Positions 23,270 through 35,661 of a DNA stretch of 64,000 nt are shown piece by piece. The DNA is from Raphanus sativus (lineage: Eukaryota; Streptophyta; Magnoliopsida; Brassicales; Brassicaceae), in NCBI RefSeq assembly GCF_000801105.2, contig NC_079514.1:45512515-45576514 (forward strand), read 5' to 3'. The notes beneath the pieces are model-generated. The model was not told the origin of the DNA. It searched no databases and worked only from the letters and a program-made list of their open reading frames with translations. How positions within the stretch are numbered: position 1 is the stretch's first letter; each line of letters opens with the position of its first letter. The translations under genes were made by a program, and so were the position numbers.

Positions 23270-25604
23270 CTAGATGGGTAAATCGCAAGTTCCTCTCTTG
23301 TGTCCTTCAGTACCACAACGGCTGCACTTGTGCTTTTTATTCTTTCTTGATCCTTGAGAAGATTTTATCTTGTCTTCAACACCTTCATACCTTCTCTTAA
23401 CTGGTCGACCAGCACTCTTTCTTGACTCCGGTGGTAAAACCTTGGCAAGATTTACTGCATCTGGTACAATCCAATCAGACTGTGGAACTGCTATTGGATT
23501 TATGCTTTCAGCATATGCAGTTCTCCACGTTGAAGTGTTGTACAAGTCATCTGTAAATCTGTGTACTTCCATTCCTGTGTCAAAAAATCAGTGACTGATT
23601 GGAGCTTATTGTCTTAAAAAAAACCAAAAAAAAAATTTAAAACTTCCTTACCTCGTGAATAAATCGCAGGAATGGCGTGTCGACAAGGTATTTTTCCTAT
23701 ATTGAACTTCCCACATGTGCATGTTCTTCTTTCCAAGTCAACATTACAATCATATATGTCTCCTTTCACATGCGACCTGAAGTTGTCAACCTTGTACACC
23801 TGAAATCCTTTTGCTTTCACTATTCTCCTATCAATCTTTTTCTCCACCTTAATCGTTAAAGGATCAAGATGCTTCGAGCTCAACTCGCGACGCTCGTAGA
23901 ACCATCGAGTCATCAGTTCTCTTATACGATCAAGCAAAGGAATAACTGGATATTCTCTAGGTGTTCTCAGAACAGAATTTATCGACTCTGCAGCATTTGT
24001 GGTCCTGATGTCATACCTGTCTCCAGGGAAAATAGAACGAGCCCATTTTCGCACATCAGCCTCCCGTAGATATCTTCCAAGCTCAGGACTGATATCAAAA
24101 ATTTTAGTGATCCGAGCCTGAAATTCAGGGTACCTATATGTTCGCGAAGCCTTCTCAACCAAGGCAGTCAACCCTTTTGTCTTGAAATTTGCTACCACAT
24201 TGGTCAACAAGTGGTGAATGCAAATTCCATGTTTTGATTGAGGGTAGACAGTCCCAATACCTTTAGCAATTGACGCATTTCTATCTGAGATAAAAGCCAA
24301 GTCTTTACTATCAGGTATGACAACTTTCAGCTGTCTGAAGAACCACTCCCATGAATCTTCATTCTCTGAATCTACCACTCCAAATCCAATCGGATACAAA
24401 TTAGAGTTACCATCCACAGCAGTAGCAACAAGTAGAACTCCTCTATATTTATTTTTCAGAAAAGTTCCATCAACAACAATCACCCTTCGCATTGCATTGT
24501 AGAATCCTCTTACTGATTGTCCAAAGGACAAAAAAAGATACTTGAATCTCCCTTGCCCATCGGTTTCATAGTCAGTATGTGTACCATGATTAGCTTCTTT
24601 AATCATATGCAAATATTTTGGTATTTTAGCGTAACTGTGATCTGGTATACCTCTTGCAGCATCAACTGCAAATTCGCGAGCTTCCCAAGCGTGCCAATAG
24701 GTAATCTCAATACCATGCTCCATCCGCATAAATTTGATGATGTCATTTGCCTTTGGACCATCGTTAGCATCATCAAATTGATGTTGAATCAGACTCCCAA
24801 TTGTTCTTGCCGATGCGGTTTTTCCAAATATGGTTTTACTCGAAGGGGCACAAGAATGTCTTCCCTCACACTTATTGATCATGAAATATGTAGACCCTTC
24901 CATACTTTCTGCCCGAACACTCCAGTTGCACAATGCATCCTTACATCGAATATACCACCACTTCCTCGTCGACTTGACAACAATGTAATCAAAATTATTC
25001 TTCATCGCAAAAACTTCCATTGTTGCCTTCAGAACCCTTTTACTTCTGAAAATCTGTTCCTTCTTCACGAATTCACCTCGCCAAGGTGGACCATCCTTTT
25101 CACTATCTCCCTTTTTTCACAATCTTCATCAGCAGGGACATGATCCTTTCTTCTATCCTCTCCACGGACAGCCTCCTGTGACCTTCTGACAAATTGTGCT
25201 CGATTTATTTCAGGAACTTCCTCATCCACAACATTACTTGAATCACACGGCTCCTTATTCAAATCGAAATTGACTCTTTCCTTTTCCTTAAACCCGGAGA
25301 ATGTGACACACAAGGTATTAGACAAACTCTTCTTGACATAGCCCAGAAAATTAGATACTTGTCTATCATTGCTGATAAGAATGGGAGGATTCCCTGTTTG
25401 ATTCACCATCTCATAACTGAACTCGACATTACCATCATTATGTTCCAATCCGTAATCATCACACACCATGATCTTGAGCTCCTCCAATTGAGTAGTAGGT
25501 TGTACTGTTACGATTCGACCTCGCCTTTTCTTGTCTACCACGAAACTCCACTCGTCACTGCAACTAGACATCCAATCACCGGATTTAACATATATTAGAA
25601 CCAT
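23270..25604 (-). CDS. mudrA-type MULE transposase, frameshifted
   Basis: Read from 25604 downward. The first part (25604 to about 25115) starts MVLIYVKSGDWMSSC and has the PB1-like N-terminal region of plant MULE transposases. The second frame continues with WRGEFVKKEQIF (from about 25120), the DNA-binding region, and the MULE transposase domain with catalytic candidates VVDGT, FISDR and ESINS. A SWIM zinc finger follows (CTCGKFNIGKIPCRH). An intron at 23651-23575 (cgag|gtaagg...acacag|ga) joins to the last exon 23574-23270, which ends with a zinc knuckle CSRCGTEGHKRGTC. The two halves are in different frames; the switch falls in a six-A run near 25,112-25,117, where the downstream frame has its first upstream stop. 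One missing A would explain it. Unless this is a sequence error, the element cannot make full-length transposase. Confidence 0.85.
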
Positions 25605-26308
25605 GGTGTTGGTAGAGAAAAGAGATGGAGAAGAGATGAAGAAAAAATGAAGAAGAGAAGAAGAACGATGAGAAAAGAGATGGGAAATCGTGGGAGGTGG
25701 GAGGAAATATCTTGTGAGATATTTAGGGAATATTCAGTTTAGATTTAGGAAACTTCTGAAATCGAAAAATGGAAGTTTCCATATTTTTTCCGATTTGGTA
25801 GAACATGTATCATATCCTAGGCATAGCACTGTAGAGTATGAATGAAACATTTTATTCCTTCAGTGCCACATAAAGTAAAAGGCAGAACAAGTTATGACAC
25901 ACAATATAGGTAAGGTATACGGATGAGTAAAGGCTATATCACGTAATAAAGCTGAAGGTATACTGATGACTTATTTCTTGATTTTAACGTATGCAATTCT
26001 ATCTTTGTTAGACTATAGAAGAAAGGGTAGTTTAGGTTATATATCTCGGATATACCTTTGTCAAATCTTAGTTTCCGTTTTATGGATTATTTATAATGCC
26101 AGAATACATATTCTAACCACAGCTATATATAAAAATAAAATATGATTCCATGTTTTAAAAAAAAATATTTATACATATATATGGACATGCTTATGATTCC
26201 AATAGATTTCATATTTTTGTACATTTTTAAAATCAAGTTTACTATTTTTTCTATAAAACAAGGGTAAAAATGGTCCAGAATTGCCAAAAAAATGAAAAGT
26301 ACTAAATG
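25605..26308. promoter_or_regulatory. MULE right subterminal region / transposase promoter side
   Basis: A purine-rich leader (agaagagaagaagaacga type) lies directly upstream of the transposase start on its strand, followed by AT-rich DNA to the right inverted repeat. No ORF of interest was seen. Confidence 0.5.
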
Positions 26309-26350
26309 GACAAAGAAAAATTCAAAGTGTCCCAAAAATCCAATTTTCCC

Positions 26351-26359
26351 AAGATATTA
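26351..26359 (+). repeat. 9-bp target-site duplication, right copy (aagatatta)
   Basis: Identical to 17489-17497 and directly adjacent to the right terminal inverted repeat. Confidence 0.95.
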
Positions 26360-26735
26360 TTCCTCTGAAGATCATAAATGATAAAGTTTTTGGGTTGATT
26401 CTACTTGAGATATAACTTTCTCAACAGACCTTTACCATTTGACTAGAGAAAGTTGAGAAATAGACAGAACAAAAGTCTTATTTTTCGAGAATTGACTATT
26501 CTCAGCCCTCTTTTCAACAAACCAGACATCCAGAAAACCATCTCTCAATCATTTTAATAATCAGAATGGCTATTTTTTTTTATATTAAAACAGAAAGAAT
26601 TGAAATGTTTTGCATTGTTTCTACAGTGTCATTTCTTATTGTACCTTTTCTGTATAGATATCCTTTAACAAATGAGTGTACTAATACCTTCAATAGTTTT
26701 GAGTTGTGTTGGATACAAAATATCCTTTTTTTCTT
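26360..26735. other. spacer between MULE and tandem array
   Basis: No gene. At about 26,565-26,595 the sequence ctatttttttttatattaaaacagaaag resembles the 5' end of plus-strand Helitrons in this window (such as 50,566), but the initial TC is not intact and no matching 3' end was found. Confidence 0.5.
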
Positions 26736-27190
26736 TAAGTTACGTTTCATGTTTAACTTGCAAAGGCAATTTAATCCAACATACAAAAAATACAATAATT
26801 TTAATTGTGTTATTTTATCTATTCTTTCACAAATTTGGTATATGATAATAAATGAAAAAAATAAAACAATTGATTTGATTACTTTTATTAAATTCTATTT
26901 ATATCGTTCTGAAGGTTTTACTTGGAATAGTTGAATGATGAATGATCTATTTTCGATATCATGTGAATGAATACAAAAAATATAAAATATCATCTAATGG
27001 TTAAATGATCAACAAATAAGTTTTTGACCTTCCAGTAACTAATGCACCGACTATCATACATAATAGACTTACATGTCGAGAAAGCAGACACTTGAAAGAT
27101 CGATTAATTATGGCTGGTCAAACGTTATATCTTTAATTATTCTTTTAAAACTCATATGCTGAAAGAGCAAACACATGAAAGAAAGATTAA

Positions 27191-28316
27191 CTAGATTTTG
27201 ATCCGCCCTTAAAAGGACGGGATTATTTTCGAATAATATTATTTTTTATTTTTATTCCGTATATACTTCTAAATGTTACTGATGAAGTGTGATATTCAGT
27301 GTACTGTAACCCGCTCCGGATCCGCAGTTAAACCGATAACATCGATGATTCTATATATAATCTCGTTAAACTCTATTTAAAAGTTATATTAAACCCACAA
27401 TTTTGTTGTAATCTTTTATATTGGTAAAATTTATTTTATTATTATATTTTTTGGTCAACATTATTATACAAATTAACTATTATCATTCAACCCGTCTTAT
27501 ACTTGATAAATAAATTAAAAATTTTAAAAATATTTAATATAAATATATATATGTATATATATTAACTTATGAAATTATTTATTAGTTTATATATCGTACT
27601 TTAATATTTTTTTAATAAGTTGAAGTATGTTGTAAAATTCATGCATTTATTATATTATGTTATTTTATAATTTAGAAAATAGTTAATAGATGGATTAAGT
27701 AGATAAAAAGTCTTTCTATTTTAATATTATTGATTTTGGGATAGATTTTATACATTTAATTTTAAAAATTAAATTTGATTGATCCGCAAGTCAAGGGAAA
27801 TGAATGATTTTGAAAATTAATTTTGTGATTTAGTAATAGGTAATATTATAACTGTTTGTGTGATTCAGTTTCCCAATTTTTTTTTTTGAGAAAATTCCCA
27901 ATCTTATTGTTATAATAAAGATTCTTCATTGATTGTAATTAAAGTTGATATGGATATATTGGCTAACTCGAATCTCATATGGAAACGTTCATTTTTGGAT
28001 AGGTTTTATATATCTCCTTTCTGAGCTTTGTCATTTTTGAATTATTCATAAAGTTTACTTGGTGTCGATATTGCAGGAGAAATGATATGGCAGGTAAAGC
28101 AAAATATTGTCTACCTGGAGAACAAAAGCGTAGCTTTTAAATTATTTGTTTCCTTTGTTTTAGTTGGTTTTATGTAGTTTAGGACAATATTGAATATGTG
28201 GAAAAGACAAATGTTTTTTAGGGTAAGTTAATTAAATTTTGAATGGCATTTGGTTGTAAATTTTATGCAAATCTAAGGGTTATTTTTTATGTGTACTTCT
28301 GTTTTAATAAAGTAGA
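27191..28316 (-). mobile_element. non-autonomous Helitron (copy D) inside the array
   Basis: On the minus strand it starts TCTACTTTATTAAAACAGAA at 28316 (preceded by A) and ends with hairpin cccgtcctt...aagggcgg and tcaaaatCTAG at 27191 (followed by T). Joining the flanks gives 'gattaa|tcgtgggtagttaggagtt', which matches the other array units (gattaaccgtggatggtcgggagtt). This confirms both boundaries and insertion between A and T. No gene inside. Confidence 0.88.
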
Positions 28317-28855
28317 TCGTGGGTAGTTAGGAGTTATATTTTTAATTGTCCTTTTCCTTCTTCTTTTTCTTTGTTTATGACCATGTTAAATTCATTTTCT
28401 TTGTTTCCTTATTTTATTCTTAGGAAAATGCCATAATTTATTGATAACTATAACTAGTGGTATTGCGGCGCTACGCGCCGGATTTGTATATTTTATTCTT
28501 ATATGAATTTATAATTTATTATATGATCTTAGTAAATAGAATATGTCAAAATTTTGAAAATGAAAATATGTTAAAAGAAAAGGATATTTTCTAATCTTTT
28601 TATTGTGGTTAACGACCATAGTGTATTACTTTGTTTGAAATTGTTTAGTTCAAAGTGGAATAATATAAGTGGTTGTTACTAATCGATTTAATACAAAATA
28701 GAATAAAAAGCTGATAGTTGTAACAAAATTAATTTAGTTGAAATTTAAACATAAAGCAAAATTGATATTTTATTTAGAGAATATTTTATAAATTTTATAT
28801 AAAAAAATAAGGGTGAAGTGTCAATTTTTGGTAAACTAATAGGTGAGTGTCTAAT

Positions 28856-28881
28856 ATATATATATATATATATATATATTT
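28856..28881. repeat. TA microsatellite
   Basis: Pure (ta)n tract inside Helitron copy C. Confidence 0.85.
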
Positions 28882-30317
28882 TCATATTACCATGTTGACT
28901 TTTAAATATACATGTGAGAATTGTATGTGTTACTTTAGTTTGAAAGCCTCTCTAAAAGATGTATTTTAAAATAAGAAACATAACTTTATATTCTATATTA
29001 GTTTTGCTACAATGGAAGATTTTTTCCGTTTGATAACAAAATTCTTGTTTGTCCATTCTCATTTGGAAATATCAATGAATTTTAATATGAATCTAAATAT
29101 GTTTTTAGCTAAAAACTATAAGTATTTCGTAAACTCCTCTATTTAACTGGAGTGGAACCATTTCCCCAAATCTTCCTAGTAGCAAAAACGGAAAGAACGC
29201 GAAAGCGTCTTTGCTACTTCTACATCCAAGGCAGCTATACTTTTCATCAAGGATTATTGCGAGCCTGTCAAATACACTGACTCAAACTTTTAATATCCTT
29301 CAGTTATGAACACTTCCACTGTATTTTATGTCCAGACATGAAAATTACAGTTATATTAAACTGGGCAAGTTCATAAAAAGTAAGATATCTGAGATCTACT
29401 TTTTAATTTTTGTGGTAGCCATATTGTGGTGAGTGCTTTGGTTCTCTTTGTTGAAAATAGTTTTAATACCCAAAACTTCTCTATGATACCTGCAAACCAA
29501 AAGAAGTAAGCATGCTACTATCCTAGAGTTTGTTAAGTACTATATCGACTGGCTGTAAAACATTTTTTTAAAAACGAACCTGGAAAATCGTGTTTGTGTA
29601 GGCTAATGACATGAGGTGGTCGTAATTTCGGTACCCAGAACTCTCCATCAAGATCGGATGTGCTGGCTCTTATAGGTCAACAAACAGGGTCTGCTATGTG
29701 AATCAGATGGCAACATGGGCATTATCATATGTGAAGTTAGAGTTGCTCATGGTTTCATCATAAATACTCATGTCATAAACTGAGCTTTCTTTCAAGAGAT
29801 GTTTGAAGGTGTTAAACCTGTGAAAGTTGATTGACGCATGTATGAGCACAATCTGAGAGAGGGTATGATGCATAAGAAAACTATTACTTTAAAAGCAAGC
29901 AATCATTAACTGGTAAATTGAAATAAGAAACCGGTGTACCTTCCCATCAATCAATGACATATCAACCCAAACAGCTCACCCATTTCTTAACATTTCAGGC
30001 TTACCAAAATTGCTGTAACATAGTCTGAACAACATCTCTACATCAGCTTATCTTTAACTTCGAGCAATGAAACTGGGACTTCGACATGATCTGAAATAGG
30101 AAAAGTAAGGGGATTCTCGTCCGAGCATTCACACCGTCTATACATATCCAATGAAGTTGAGGAAGTAAGAACTAAATAAGCATTCAATAGGAGAGAGTGG
30201 GATGAGTGAGATTTCTGGATTGATTATATGAACAGTTACATTGATTGCGTTAAAGAAGGAGAATCGTAGAGGATCTATTTTCGATCGACAAAATCAAATA
30301 CAAAGAAACCATGTGGA

Positions 30318-30634
30318 TCAGTGTTTTGAAATCTGATCCGGACACTGAACCGGACGATTTATCGGGTCATTGGGTCATAGAGTCAACCGTGGGTTAATAT
30401 AAACTAATTTTATTATATTATAATATATTAGCAATGAAAATAAATATATAAAAATTAAAGTTAATATTTTAAAATATTTTTAAACATAAACTAATAGTTT
30501 TATAAAATATTACTATTCCATCAAATAGTTTGTTTGGTTTTTAATTTTGGGTTTTTCACAAAACCTAAATCCGATTTATATTGGGTCACCGAATTTACCG
30601 GTTCAACCGCGGTCCGGATCGGATTCAGAACACT
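30318..30634. mobile_element. small foldback/MITE-like element nested in Helitron C
   Basis: The left end cagtgttttgaaatctgatc and the right end (reverse complement cagtgttctgaatccgatcc) are inverted copies with a few mismatches, enclosing about 290 AT-rich bases. The right part of the Helitron at 50,566-51,208 contains similar ends. No clear target duplication was found. Confidence 0.5.
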
Positions 30635-30805
30635 GTTATAAACGCTTGGGCCTGTATGAAGAAAAATTTAAAAGTTCAATATTTTCACATTTAACACCAA
30701 AACCCATTAACTATAAGTAAAAAAATATTTTAATCATTAAAATAGGATTGCCACATGGCATTTTTCCCCCTAGGGAGATAAAAAAGTCTACTTTATTATA
30801 TAAGA

Positions 30806-30990
30806 TCTACTGGCAATACTGTCCACAGATTCCCAAGAGCATTTATCAATGTATTTACTATGTTTTAAAGAAACCACCAAGTTTTAAACTTTTCTATCAA
30901 AAGAGAAAATTTATGGATTGTGAAAAGACCAATCTCCGTTGAAGACACATGCTTTGAACTAATAACAATAGAAAGAAACAAAAGAGAAAC
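30806..30990 (+). repeat. duplicate of the segment upstream of SPP2
   Basis: 'actgtccacagattcccaag', 'tttaaagaaaccaccaa' and 'tgctttgaactaa' occur here in the same order as at 44,805-44,975, just before the SPP2 promoter. Together with 28,425-28,453 it is one copy split by Helitron C. Confidence 0.75.
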
Positions 30991-31506
30991 TAATATCAAA
31001 TTCTATTTACGTCGTTCTAAGATTTTTTTTGAAATATTTGAATGATGAATGATTTATATCATGAAAGTAATTTTCAATATCGTGAAAGTGAAAACAAAAC
31101 ATATAAAATATCTTCTACCGATTAAATGATTACTAAAAAGTTTTTTGAATCGACTACCATACATAATGAACTTACATGTCGAGAGGGCAGACGCGTGGAA
31201 GACCGATTAACCGTGGATGATCAAGCGTTACATTTTTAATTGTATTTTTAAACTTAACATGTCGAGAAAGCCGAAGCGTGGAAGACCGATTAACCATGGA
31301 TGGTCGGAAGTTATATTTTTAATTGTCCTTTTCTTTCTAATTCTTGATGTTACAATACATGTTTAACTTACGAACAGAAATTTAATCCTACACACAAAAA
31401 AGTAAAATCATTTTTATCATTATGTTTGTGTTATTTTATCTCCACCTTCTCATATTTGGTATATGATAATATATATATATATAAATAATTGATTTGACTA
31501 CTGATA

Positions 31507-32880
31507 TATAAGAGTATTACAGATTATCTAAAGATTATGGATATTACATAAGAGTATACAGTGATTAATAATATGATCCGATTGTCGATCCAAAAAAATG
31601 AATACTAAAGAAGCTTTGTTATTTGAATTTCCAAGTTTAGTTTGAACAAATATTCCTTATATAAAACTTAAGGATGTTAATTTGGGTAAAAAAACCCAAC
31701 TCGTTCTGAGCCCGATTTGAGCCCGCCTAAAATGAGCTTGTATCCGATTTGAGCCCGAACTAGAACTACCCAGATTGAGCCCATTTTATTATGGGTACCC
31801 GCGTAGTACCCGTTTTTTTTTGTTTTGTTTAATAATTTTATTATATAAAGTTTGGTTCTTTAAAATTAGTAATTAACAAGATCGCGACACATGTAAATTA
31901 TATATTTATGATTATGACATATGTTAAATAACAATTTTTTTTTAAAAAGACCAAAAGAATTTTAAAAGTTAGTTTTCTTTTTTCCAAAAAGTCTTAAATA
32001 AGAAACTGTAAAGAAAAAAATATTCCATATAAATAATTATTCAATAATATCTCTTTTTTTAAAAAAAATGTGGGTTTAAAAGAAATTATAAGATACAGAA
32101 AATGTTGTAAGATAACTTTTTTACAGATTAAAATATTTTAAAAATATTTTTTTCTTCTAAACTTATTATATAAAGTTTGATTCTTCAAAGTGTTCAAGAT
32201 CATGACACATGGCAATTATATATTTAGATATAACATGTGTTAAATAACAATTTTCCTTTTAAGATAATTAAGCCAAAATAATTTTAAAACATAGTTTCCT
32301 TTTTTAGAAAGTCTTAAACAAAAAACTGTAAAGAAAAAAAATATTCCCATATAAATATTTATTTATTTATTTATAGTATTTCTTTTTTTTAAACGTGGGT
32401 TTAGGATAATTATAAGATACACAAAATATTGTACGATAATTTTGGTTACAAATTAAAATATTTTTTGTTATAAATATTTAATAGTATTTTCATGTTAAAA
32501 ATATTAAATCAAAGAGAACAGTAAAAAAATCATATAACTTAAATAAAAAAGTATTGGATTAGAAAGTTATAAAACCTATAAATATATTTTAATTATAGAA
32601 TTACTTTTCGAAGAACCTTAATTTCAAGGTCGAATAAAATATATGGATTTAAGATGATTACAAAGTCAGTAAACATGAATAAAATATATCGTTTTTTTAA
32701 ATTGTGACATGTGTCAAAAATATGCTAACTATATAAAGTTTTTTTCTTCAAAATTACTAATTAATATGATTGTAACATGTGTCAATAAAATTTTAAGATT
32801 GTGACATGTTTAAAAAATATGATATAAGTCTCTTTGGTTTAGGATTTAAAAGAGATTTTTAAAAAAATCTCATTGCAAAA
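31507..32880. repeat. inserted AT-rich segment with ~0.33-kb internal duplication
   Basis: The tandem array stops near 31,506 and resumes near 34,205. The first part contains 'gagcccgatttgagcccg' repeats (31,690-31,815), then two tandem copies of about 326 bp starting at 'attatataaagtttg' (about 31,838 and 32,164), with a third partial copy near 32,733. No gene. Confidence 0.6.
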
Positions 32881-32906
32881 ATAGTCTTTTAAGGTTCTCC
32901 GTAGTT

Positions 32907-34157
32907 GTATCTTGGAGTTTTTCATCAATCTTATCCATTTCATCTTGAGATAAAACATCCTGTTTAGATGCATCTTTTTCACCAATCTTATCCATTTTCC
33001 CATCTTTTTTTATGGTCGTCTTTTTTGTTTCTTCTGAGCTTCTTCTCGTTGAAGGTTTTATTCTTGCTGATGTTTTTGTTGTTCTTCTTGTCAAGGGTTG
33101 TATTCTTGTGTTTTCTGAGCTTCATCTTGTTTACAGGTTTCTTAAGAAAGCATGAAACCGAAGGAGAAAGAAAAGTGCCAAGAAGAGCTTTTAAGGCGAA
33201 TGCTCAAGCAAAGCAGAAAAAAACATGTAAGTCATGAAACTAATATATTACTAAAAAAATGTGTCAGATATGATTTGTTTATGTGATTATATCTTTATGA
33301 TTATGTTGTGCATGATGCAACTAAGGAAAAAGGGAATAAACAAGGGATGACAGAGTTGACACAACTGAGGTACATATATTGCTCAAAGAATGCAAAAAAG
33401 AAAACACAGTATTTACAAAAAACTTCAAGTTTTTGTTTTTGTTTTGGTTCAACTTTCATAATGTTTATGTCATGCAGGGTACAACAAAGGGGAAAAAAAG
33501 GAAACAAACAAACAAGGACAAAGATGACAATACTGAGGTATGTATATTGCTATAGATGAGGTGTGTAAACAAATCCATAAAAAGCAAAGAAAATCAAATC
33601 AATTGTTTTGTTTTGTTTTGTTCAATTTTCAGAATGTTTCAAGAACTTCCACGAAAAAAGAAGGAAACACTGGGGAAGACCCTTCTCAGAAGATTCTGAT
33701 GTTGAAGAAGTTATTATTTTGTCTCATTCTGAAAGAGAGAGAAGTGCCAAAGGAGAAAAAGAAACAGAAACAAAGAGAGAAAGAGGTAGTTATCTTAATA
33801 TGCAGTATGCAAGTTTGATAGTAAAATGCTAAATAAAAAAAACTGACTGAGTTATTTATAAGGTCCTTATAAAGGGGGACACTGATAAAGAAAGTCAACA
33901 TCAACAAGAAAAAGAATCTGAACAAGAAGAAATAAGATAAAGGTCAGAAGACACAAGAAGACAACCCTCGACAAGAAGAACAACAAAAACATCAGCAAGA
34001 AGAAAACCTTCAACAAGAAGAAGTTCAGCAGAAACAAAAAGACGACCATCAACAAGAAGACGGGTAAATTGATAAGATTGATGAAAAAGATGCATCTAAA
34101 CTTGGACGTTTTATCTCAAGATGAAATGGATAAGATTGATGAAAAACTCCAAGATAC
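32907..34157. repeat. inverted duplication (0.22-kb arms) around exon-like K/E-rich segments
   Basis: The left arm (32907-33129) is an inverted copy of the right arm (33933-34157), with scattered substitutions. Read toward the outside, each arm encodes Lys/Gln/Asp-rich peptides such as KDASK.DVLSQDEMDKIDEKLQDT. The roughly 800-bp spacer holds short Lys/Glu-rich open segments with plausible splice borders (tttacag|g at 33,137, ctgag|gtaca at 33,371, atgcag|ggtac at 33,478, ctgag|gtatg at 33,538, tttcag|aatg at 33,632). These look like pieces of one captured gene, family unknown. A transcript through both arms could fold into a long hairpin. Confidence 0.65.
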
Positions 34158-35652
34158 AAGTATATATCATATATAAGGTTTTTCATCAACTGATGAGTGA
34201 TGAAAAAGATGAATGTGAAGAGAACTAACACGTAAAGGACCGTTTAACCATGATGGTCGGGAGTTACATTTCAATTGTCCTTTTCGTTTTAATTCTTGAA
34301 GTTACATTTCATGTTATTAATCAACACAAAAGAAAATACAATCTTTTTAATCGTTACACATGTTATTTTATGTCGTTCTAAAGTTTTTTGTTGGAATAGT
34401 TGAATAATAAATGATCTTATATCAAAAAGTGATTTTTGATATTCACGTGATGAAAACAAAACATAGAAAATATCATCTAATGGTTAAATGATTATTAAAT
34501 AATTAATTTGCACCTCTCATCAACTAACTCACCAACTATTATATATATAATGAACTTACATGTCGAGAGAGCATGTGCGTGGAAGACTAATTAACCGTGG
34601 ATGGTCATGCATTACATTGTTAATTGTATTTTTAAACCTTACATATGTCGAGAGAGCTAACACTTAGAAAGCTGATTTACAGTGGATGATCGAGAGTTAC
34701 ATCTTTAATTGTCTTTTTCTTTTTATTTCTTGAAGTTACATTACTTGTTTAACATACAAAGGACAATTTAATCCAACACACAAGAAAATACAATCTTACA
34801 ATCATTTTTATCATTATACATATGTTATATTATCTATTCCTTCTCATATTTGGTATATGATGATATATGCTAAATATTTAAAACAATTGATTTGATTACT
34901 TATATCAAATTCTATTTATGTTGTTCTAAAGTTTTTTGTTGGAATAGATGAATGATGAATGATCTATATCAAAAGGTGAATTTTGATATCATGGGAATGA
35001 AAACAAAACATAGTAAATATCTTTTAGTGATTAAATTATGAGTAAACAAGTATTTTGAGCTTCCCATTAACTAATACACCGACTATCATACATAATGAAC
35101 TTACATATCGAGAGGGCAGACATGTGGAGCTCAATAACCATGGATGGTCAAGCGTTACATCTTCAATTATCTTTTATAGATAACATGTCGTGAGAGCCGA
35201 AGTGTGGAAGACCAATTAACAACAGATGTTTGGGAGTTACATTTTTATTTGTCATTTTCCTTCTAATTCTTGAAGTTACATTGCATGTTTAACTTACAAA
35301 AAAATTATATTATACCTATATCAAATTATATTTATGTCGTTTTAAAATTTTTAGTTGGAATAGTTGAATAATAAATTATCTATATGAAAAGTTATTTTCT
35401 TATATCATGTGTGTGAAAAATAAAACATAGCAAATATCATCTAGCGGTCAGTAAATAAGTCTTTTGAACCTCCCATTAATTAACTCTCCGGCTATCATTA
35501 AAGAACTTACATGTCACGAGAGCATTGACCATGGATAGTCAAATGTTACATCTTTAATTTCCCTTTTCCTTTTAATTATATTTAATCCAACACACAAGAA
35601 ACTAAAATCATTTTTACATTATACATGAGTTATTGTATCTCCTCCTTCTCAT

Positions 35653-35661
35653 ATTTAGTAG
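35653..35661 (+). repeat. 9-bp target-site duplication tatttagta, left copy
   Basis: Repeated at 37035-37043. The array unit reads straight across once the intervening DNA is removed. Confidence 0.85.

Larger units (their letters stand above)
17498..26350. mobile_element. complete Mutator-like element (MULE) with Ulp1-protease gene
   Basis: Terminal inverted repeats begin gggaaaattggatttttggg on both ends and match for 42 bases with one mismatch (17498-17539 and 26309-26350). A perfect 9-bp target duplication flanks them. The 8,853-bp interior holds a DUF1985/Ulp1 protease gene (+), a GRF zinc-finger gene (+) and a mudrA-type transposase gene (-). The outer genes each start near one terminus and converge, as in maize MuDR. 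Arabidopsis MULEs carrying Ulp1-like genes (Kaonashi type) are described in the literature; this looks like a Brassicaceae relative. It lies about 165 bp after the ABCG27 stop codon. Confidence 0.95.
28454..30805 (-). mobile_element. non-autonomous Helitron (copy C)
   Basis: Same family as the Helitron at 6,891-8,830: minus-strand start TCTTATATAATAAAGTAGAC at 30805 (A before), GC-rich hairpin ccggcgcgtagcgccg and CTAG at 28454 (T after). The joined flanks (ttgataactataa|tctactggcaatactgtccacag) match the intact related sequence near 44,793 (ttgataattcaccgataatgctgtccacag). Inside, 30,318-30,634 has inverted ends (cagtgttttgaaatc / gattcagaacactg), probably a nested foldback element. No Rep/helicase and no convincing gene. 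Confidence 0.85.

Noticed and set aside
32870..33094. Lys-rich 74-codon ORF as an independent gene
   Set aside because: It is one arm of an inverted duplication, lacks start context and has no known domain; treated as a captured fragment.
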